Shown here: positions 54,001 to 63,000 of the stretch, one piece after another
Layout: each line of letters opens with the position of its first letter
Position numbering within the stretch: position 1 is the stretch's first letter
Assembly (NCBI RefSeq): GCF_001949145.1
Contig: NW_019091396.1
Coordinates: forward strand, 1,503,313-1,567,312
Reading direction: 5' to 3'
DNA: 64,000 bases
Origin: Acanthaster planci
Lineage: Eukaryota; Echinodermata; Asteroidea; Valvatida; Acanthasteridae
Translations under genes and position numbers: made by a program
The notes under the pieces: generated by a model
Seen by the model: only the letters and a program-made list of their open reading frames with translations
The model's database searches: none
Told to the model about the DNA's origin: nothing

Positions 54001-57000
54001 TCCCATACATTTGTTCCAACTTTTTGATTGAGTTTACATTAAGTTGTAAACTCTTGCCCGCACGGATGTCATTTTCCGGTTCCTCAGTTGAATTGCTATC
54101 TAAATATTTGCATTTTGTATTCATTGTGAGCCTTTATTTCTAATTCCACCAGATGCCTTTACTAAAGCCAGCATTTCATTAAATCCTGTGCTTGTTTGTG
54201 CATGCATAGGGTGAGCGTGGAAGCCAGGGTGAGAGGGGGCCACCAGGAGCTATTGGTCCACCAGGTAAGCGGGGTACCAGCGGACGCAGTGGTTCTGATG
54301 GACGCAAGGGTGATGTTGGAGCCAAGGGAGACCCAGGCTTGCAGGGACCACCAGGACCACAGGGTGCCCCAGGTGACCGAGGACCCGCCGGACCTCCAGG
54401 ACCAGCTGGACCCACTGGATCTGTTGGACCTACCGGTGCCCCAGGACCCTCAGGATCTGATGGCGCCATTGGACCCATGGGCCCCGTAGGTCCATCTGGT
54501 GCTGTGGGCATGCCAGGAGAACCAGGAGACCAGGGTGAACCAGGACCGGCCGGGGCCCCGGGTGACCGGGGAGATACTGGAGTCCAAGGAGCACAGGGAC
54601 CGCCCGGACCTCAGGGATTTGCAGGTGGACCAGGACGTCCCGGGGCCCAAGGACCTCGTGGACCAGATGGACCTTCTGGAGACAAGGGAGAACCAGGACC
54701 TGCAGGACCTGCTGGTGCCCCTGGTGATGTTGGACCTGCTGTAAGTTGCAGATGTTCAACCTAGGTGAAATCTGTAAACCGTCATGAAATATGCCAGTAC
54801 GAAACATTCTTACTGTTGGTGCACCAAGTGTGTGCAATAGCATCCAAGTGTCTTTGCAAATGTAAATTTTCCAGTTTTTAAAACTCACTGGCACTTCTTT
54901 TGAAAACTATCACCATTAACTTTGCAAATTTAGAAAAAATTGAATTGTGCTCAATGTTGGAACGAATTGATTTTGTTTCCCTTTGATTTTATCTGCACTG
55001 TAGGGCGCCCCTGGAGCTACTGGAGCACCTGGAGATCGTGGAGAGACTGGAGCACAGGTGAGTAAATACACCCATGAGAGGAACCATTACCTTGAGCATT
55101 TTCTCCAACAGACAAAACGTTCAGGCACTTTAGTTTTCATCACTCCTACAGAAGCCGTTTTTTTCCATTAACATCAGTCACATCATTTAGGACAGTTGCA
55201 TAACCTTGCTTTCAGACAGTCTGAGGCCTCTCATCAAAACCACCAGTTTTGACATTATTGCGCTGAAAATTATAATAAACTGTTCTATGTATTTTATCTC
55301 CCAGGGAGCCCAAGGACCTTCAGGACCAATGGGACCAGTTGGTGCTCCTGGACTCGCTGTAAGTATCCGCACCCCCCAAAAAAACCTGTCAGTGGGCTGA
55401 TACCGCATCAGACTCTGTTTGTCTAGAGCTAGTAGTCTTTGCCCATTGGAATTACACAGGGGCATGCTATGGATAGACCCAGCCCAAGCTCTGGACACCC
55501 TGTCTTGTATTCAGCCATGATCTCTTAAACACTGAAGTGTTTGAAATGAGTCACTATTGCTTTGCCCTTTTTATTGTCTTAGTAGAGACAAGGAATAAAC
55601 TGTTTGTTTAGATTTGTGTGGAGATTGTTCGCAGTTTTGTTCATAAATTGATGAACGAACTTTAATGAGAGACTGTAAAGACAACTGTCAGTTCATACAC
55701 TAGCAAAGGCTTGGATACCCCAGCTCCCTGAAATGAAAAAACATACAAAGAATTCAATATTTCTAATGCTTTTTTCTTTTATGCGTTAGTTGAATGCAAA
55801 AAATCCTTGAACATAATTGGACATTTCACAGTCCCTCCGAGTCAAGAAGCTGTGTCTTTTTTGTTTGTCTACCTAGGGACCCCAAGGCTCGGCTGGACCC
55901 GCAGGACCTGCTGGAAATGATGGCGCCCCAGTAAGTTTGAGATTGAATTCCAACTTGATTTCAACAGCAGTTTTTTGTCTAGTCTGCGTATACCGTTCGA
56001 CTGAACAAAAATTAAAATATCAGGTGGCAATCCCTTTTCTTACCGCCGTAACGTAATCCAGGATGTCAGGGAAAAAAGACAGGCACTGGTTTTTTAAATA
56101 CTTTTTGGACTCTTTGAAATTCACATTATATTGCCGTGTTCAATTTTCTGCTACCAGGGCCCACGTGGTGAGTCTGGTGCCACTGGACGCCCAGGTGAAC
56201 AGGGACCTCAGGGTCTTCCAGGACCTCCAGGAGACAGAGGAGACAGAGGAGGCGATGGTGCCACTGTGAGTTAGAAATTAGAATTAAACCTTGAAATTGG
56301 ATCAAACTTTGCAACCGCTATGTAGTGTGATCCTAATACTCATTGCCCATGGGCAGCTCCCAATTCTGTTTAATAGTTCGTAGTAATCACTTCACAAGGA
56401 GGATGTAAATATGGCCCAGTTAATTACCCTGAAATTGGAAAGTAGTGGCAAATATTGAAAAAGGTCTGTAAGGAATACTTCAATCCAACTGGAGAAAATT
56501 ATAGACCATTTATGCAACCTGACACACTGAAATTATTGTAAAGCACCATTTCCTGCATATTGATCACATGATAATCCCCTTTGACCTAGCATTTACCTGC
56601 ACCTTTTTGCACCTGGTATCAGGTGAATGATCATGCATTTTTGGACTCTGTTTAGACAACTGTTGTTTCTTGCCATATCACAGGGTGCACCAGGACCCCC
56701 AGGACCTGCTGGACCTGCAGGACAGATTGGAAACCTTGTAAGTAAAATATATTAATTGTTTTATAGTCCCCATGGCTCATGTTGATAATGTCTACAATCT
56801 CTTGTGATATGTGAATACTTCTCTGTGCGATGTTGATAAAACCTGGATGTTTGTCCTTTTTCTAAGGTCAAGAGTTATGAACAGACAAATTGAAAACCTT
56901 TTAAACATTTTTCCAAATGATCCTTTAAATGATTTAGTATTAGATTTTTAAGTAAGTCCTCTGGAAAGCCAGGTTTTGTGACAGCTGTTACTTTAGTCTG

Positions 57001-60000
57001 GGGCCTATGTGACTGTGTTCCACACAATTCATCCTCCTGGTTTGGATGATTTCTCATTCCTAATACAGGGTGTTAATGGAGCTCCTGGACCTCGTGGACC
57101 TGTTGGTGCACCTGGTGCTCAAGGAGAGGCTGGTCGCCCAGGCAATGATGGATCTCCTGGTGAGCGTGGAGCTCCTGGTGCCCCCGGAGCCCCTGGACCT
57201 GCTGGACCTCCAGGAGATGCTGGTGCCCCTGTAAGTCTCATAACTCTTTTCTTTAATCAGTGGCTTGGGTAGTTTTGTAATTGGTGGTGTAGATAGAGAG
57301 GGCACATGAAACAATGCACTTCACATGTCCCTAGCTATTCAAACTGGTAAAATCATCCATGTAATAAGTAAATTGTGTCAAGGATTTTGCATCATCTGAA
57401 GTGATTAGACTGAGCCATGCTCTCTTTATCAGGGTGAAAATGGAAATGATGGTGCCACTGGAGCCACCGGCCCTCGTGGTGACAAGGGTGACCAAGGACC
57501 TACAGGATCACAAGGTGCACCCGGTGCCCCTGGCATCGCCGGTGCCCCAGGACCTGCTGGATCTGCAGGAGATCGCGGAGACACTGGAGCCCCAGGACCA
57601 GCTGGACCTGCTGGCCCCGCCGGACAGCGTGGAAACACTGGATCTGCTGGACCTGCTGGTCCAGCTGGACCAGCGGGTGACCGTGGTGCAACTGGTGCCC
57701 AAGGAGCAAAGGGACATCCCGGCATGCCCGGTCTGCCAGGCATCCAAGGACCTCCTGGTATTGCTGGTGATTCTGGCCCAGCGGGTGAGGCAGGAGCTCC
57801 CGGACCAAGAGTAAGTAGCCGTAGTCACACTTCTTTCAGGTGTTGCAGACTTGGATCTTCATCCTATCTATCAGCAGTCCTCTGATATCAATATAACTCT
57901 TCACGCCCTCTTTGGAAATTTTGTAAAGCAAAGAGTTCCGAATGAAAAAAAACAAAACATGCCATCCAAAATTGACCTCCTGTGACCAATTCCTAGCTTT
58001 GCCAAAATAAAACAGGTTCAGTATTATTTTGATGCAAAGCCGGCTGTTCCTCAGAAATTAAGCTTTGCAGGGCGTCAGCGAGTTTACCTGGTAAGCAGAA
58101 CTTCCTGAGATGTTAAGTTTCATTGTTTCCCTCAATTTTTCTCGTTATTCAGGGAGCCCCAGGACAGAGAGGTGCCAATGGTAAGGATGGAGCACCCGGT
58201 GGCCGTGGATATGTTGGAAATGAGGTGAGTGTTCCTTAAAGGGCAGATAACAATCTGTTTAAGGTGTCCGAAGGAAGTATATCTTCCTCAGATAATGTTT
58301 CAAATGTTTCATTTCTTCTCATGTTACTGCATGTGGAAATTAACGTACCTGTAGTTTTGTTTTATTCCCACACATGGTCCAAATCTGGAGAATTCAGTTT
58401 CCTTGAATCCTTCCCAACGAAAAAGTGCCTTCTTTACTTTCAGAGTGTTGCTTTCAAAATGTAAAGTACACGAAAGTCCATGTCTGCACGTGACAAAAGT
58501 GCTTACTCAAGCCTGCCGTTGTACTCCAACTGCAATAGTCGTGTGAACACACCATAATAAAAGCTTGTCTGGCCCCTGAAACACTTGGAACAGGTGGAAA
58601 CAGAGCTAAATTGAAGAGCCAGTGGCTCCTAGAAAAAAAGTTATGCACCAGGTCCATTTTTTGTACATATTGTACTCATATTTGCAAAATAAACAAGTTA
58701 CGCCTACAGTATGTACAAAATCTGACAAAACACACTGAAACATTCTGTAAATTATCTGCTGGACAGACAGGCTTTGGATTTTTGTCTTGTAGAATAAATC
58801 AAAAATGGCAACCAAATATATGAAAAAAAGCTGAAAGATAAGATTAGGCATGTTTATTCTCTTTCATTTGAGCATTTCATACCTGGGACCGGACCTGGAA
58901 TCGTGGCGTGTATAGACTGCTAGTGCATCATGAATACGCGAAAAGTCTCAGCTCCCCACACACAATCTTTGCAGCGTGTGACCGGTAACCGCAAACCAGT
59001 TGACTTGGTTACCTCGTACCTGTACATGCACGTGTGTACACACAAGCTACGTTGCAGTTAACGTGGGCTCGTGCTGTATTTTATAGTAAGACAGAGAAAA
59101 ACCATGTGATTATAGAGACATGGTGCACGTAGAAGAAAACTAGGCAGCGATCGTTGGTGAAATGTAACTGTGAAGGTTGGCGACTAACTGGCACATATCG
59201 TGGTTGCCATTGGCGATAAGAATTAAACATTAGGTGCAAATGCGACTGTTTTGGTCACACCGCACAGCGCTGGTTAGGAATCTAGCTCTTCAACTCTCTT
59301 TATCTCAAATGGGCAATTATATCACAATATAATCATCTCAGAGTACAACTGAATGACTAATTATCCAATATTCTCTTCTTTTGGATAGGGCCCACGCGGA
59401 CCCCGCGGTGAGGATGGGCCTCAAGGACCTGCAGGACCTCCCGGACCCCCTGGACCACCAGTAAGTTTGCTTATACCTTCTTTCCGTTTGGATTTGAATA
59501 GGCAGTGGTAAAAAACAGACTGTCAGTTTACAGTGTTGACAGTTACTTCCTCAACCTAAGTTCGGCTGCCAAAATGCTCATAGTGCTGCATGCTACATGA
59601 ACAGGAAATGGGTAAAGAAAAGTTGTACATTTCCCAAAAATGTCTATCAGATGCATTGCCCCATTCAGTCAACAACCATTAAACACATGTACACATGTAT
59701 ATCTTAGATATACATTACAAACTCGTTCCGTAGCCTGAAATTTTTTTGGGAGACCCTTGTAAACTCTGATCACAGAAGAAAAACTCTCCCCTCGACTTAC
59801 TTTTACCAGATCATGTCACTAATTTTTATATCTTCTCTCACCTGTCTTTCCTCAACAGGGACCTCCTGGTGAAGTGGTAAGTAGACTTTGTGCAAGCATA
59901 CGGCATATTCGTTTTGTTTATTACATGGTTTTTCTTAAATTACAAAAACTTGCCATTGGTCTAACTTTCCAATAATGGATATACTTAAAACTTTTTTATG

Positions 60001-63000
60001 ACAAACTATATCACCCTTGATTCTTGTAGATTAATTCATTTCAAATATAGTAAAAAGTGGATGACCAGAGACATACGGGCGTTTCACAATACATGTAGTG
60101 GACCTCCAAGAGTTTGCAATGCATTGGCCAATCACAACGCTCAAAATGATCTGCCGACAACTTTCCAAACGTGCATTGGGTCGACAGATTTTGTGCACTG
60201 TGATTGGTCAACGCATTGCAAACTCCTAGTGGTGCAGTATTGTGAAACAGCGGTATTGAAAATGGATTACAAAGTGTCACCCTCTTGGGAGGGAAAGCAA
60301 AATAACTGCATGGTTGTTTTCAATGTTGCCCTGTTTGCTTTTTAAATACAGCAAGCTAGCTATGGATTGAGCTACCCGTATGCTGTTGGCAGCGTTGGAA
60401 AGGGAGCTGACCCATATGCGGGATATGTAAGTAACAAGCATGTGTATTTTCTGGTCTGATTGTCGATAGAAATACACCAATTATATAGACAGTTGGATGA
60501 AGCTTGCCTATGACGCTTTGAGAAGCTTTCTGCCTGGAGCAAGTTTGGTTAAATCCTTGCAGTTTCCTCCTTTGCCGTGTGCCTGAAAGTATCCCCTTAT
60601 GTATTCCATGAGCACATTAAGTATGCTATATGCAACAGTGTTAACCAGTGGCATTCTACATATTTTGTGGTGTGAATGAATTTCTTACCAGAAGCAAAAA
60701 TATAAACCACACAAAATCAACTCGTATTAGAAATCTCAAGCATTCACTTTTGAAGAGAAGAGTTGGAACTGTCTCAGTATTCTTGACATCAATTCTAAAC
60801 CCTTTGCACACTGGTTTATTCCTCTCCCCAGTATGGAGATGCTGCCACCAAAGCTAAGGCCAAGCCCATGGACAACAGGGAGATCAGCCTGGTCCTAGCT
60901 TCCTTGGACAAGCAGATCAACGACCTCAAGAAGCCAGACGGCACCAAGGCCAACCCAGCACGCACCTGCAAGGACCTGTTCTTGTGCAACACCGAATTCA
61001 CCAGTGGTAAGTTTTGTGCTATTGCTCTCTGTTTCTTTTTTGGTTATGAGTTTAAGTTTTGCAAGCTTATGTCATCAGCGGGGCACTTTTTAGCTCTGCT
61101 GGACAAGTCCCGTAAAGTACACAAGTTACTATGCTTTATTGTTTCTCGAGTGAAAAGTATTCCTTGATGTTTGTATTTGATGCAACAGGGTGGAGCTAGG
61201 GACTGTAGAGCTAGGGACAGGGTGATTAATGGACTGAAAAGACCTGTCTTCTCTCACCAGAAGTACCATCATATTCATTGTCCCCCACCTCCCCTAAAAG
61301 TAAAGTGTACATTGAAGTACAGGGAACCAGGGAAAAGTTGAGCCAAGGCCATCAGCCATATGCTCTCTTTTTTTCAGGCTATTACTACATTGATCCCAAC
61401 CAGGGATGCACTGCTGATGCCATCAGGGTTTATTGCGACAAGGCAAGCAGCGAATCATGTGTGGAGCCAAAGGTTGCAGAAGTAGGTTTAATACATTTTT
61501 GTTTCCTGCACAATTGTTTTTCCAGTGAGAGAAAGTACACAGTTGAACACGTGATGTTACTTGAAGGGTAAAAATGTGAAAAATTGTTTTGTTATGTATG
61601 ATTATAACAAAAATGTGTGGACCCTTATGGATATGTATGGTGTCTTTTTTGAAGAAACTTTTTGGAAAGTTTGCTTTCTTAAATTACCACTTCATGTCAG
61701 TCTCTACAAGCAACCTTGTAGCTGTATGGAGGCTTTTCAGATAGGTCTCACTGTCAGCTTTTTCCTTTTGCTCGCTCTCAGTATGAAAAACGAAGATGGC
61801 ATGTAGGTCCTCCCAAGACTGTCTACATGAACTCCGTCAACAGTGGCAAGATGGTGAGAGAATCTTCTGTTTTATTTCCACGTGTAGTAATTCCTAACCA
61901 CAGAGGCACTGCAGTGAAACTCTTGATGCGCAACCTTTCACCATCAAACGACATGAGGCCTCTTCTGAATGACTCGGCTGTGTCCAGAAATAGCACATGA
62001 ACCTTACGAGGCCACCAGCCATTCCCTACATCCATTTCCCATGGATGAGTCTTACAAACATTCTAAATACAAAGATTCATATAGCCATACCTTACAGCAT
62101 TACAGTTCGGTCACCTATTGTGCCTGATGCCTGATCTCTCCTGCATCTCATATTATAGATCGAGTACAACGTAACCGACCTGTCTCAGCTGACCTTCCTA
62201 CGTCTACTGACCACCACAGTCTCCCAGGCTTTCACCTACCACTGCCTGAACTCAAATGCCAATCTGAAGCTCCTCACCAGCATAGAAAACATTGAACTTA
62301 CGGAAGATAGTGAAGATCCCAAGAACCAGTACGAGGTGGAAGAGGATGGATGCTCGGTACGTGTTCTCTGGGTTTCTCCTGTATTTTTATTTTTTGGGGC
62401 CTGTAACAGAGGTGATAATGCCCCTAGCTGGTGTATCCAAGAGCTGGGATTTTTTTTGCCTTACTAAGAGTACTTCATAGGAACGAAATCATCGGTAATT
62501 ATTAGATATTAGCACCAGAACCTTAAGAAACGACACAATGAATTAAAAACAAGGATGTCGGGACTTTAAGGCTTTTGATTTTTTTTATCACAACATCGCG
62601 TTGAATGAGCCCAAAGCCGATTAAATTCATTTGATCTGAGTTTGTCGGGCTGAAACTTCCTTCAGTTGGAATCACTTCCTTGAATCATTTCGTAAGGAAT
62701 AAATCAAGGTGGGTTCCGAAACACAGATGCCAACTCCTCAGACATGGAGGCCTTCGAGTAAACTGCAGTGACACATTGGGGAATCAGTGGCGTATCCAGC
62801 TTTTTTGGGGGAATCCTTTTTTGTTTCTGAGTTAACCCTTTCAGCATAATTCTCTGAATTGTTCTGTTGTGTGGTTACAAACCAAGAAGCAAAACAATGC
62901 ATAGACTTGGGAATTCTACTGTTATGTCTTTTTATATCTTGCAACTTTAACTCAGGTTAAGGATGGGGAATGGCATGCGACAAGAGTGAGCTACACCACA

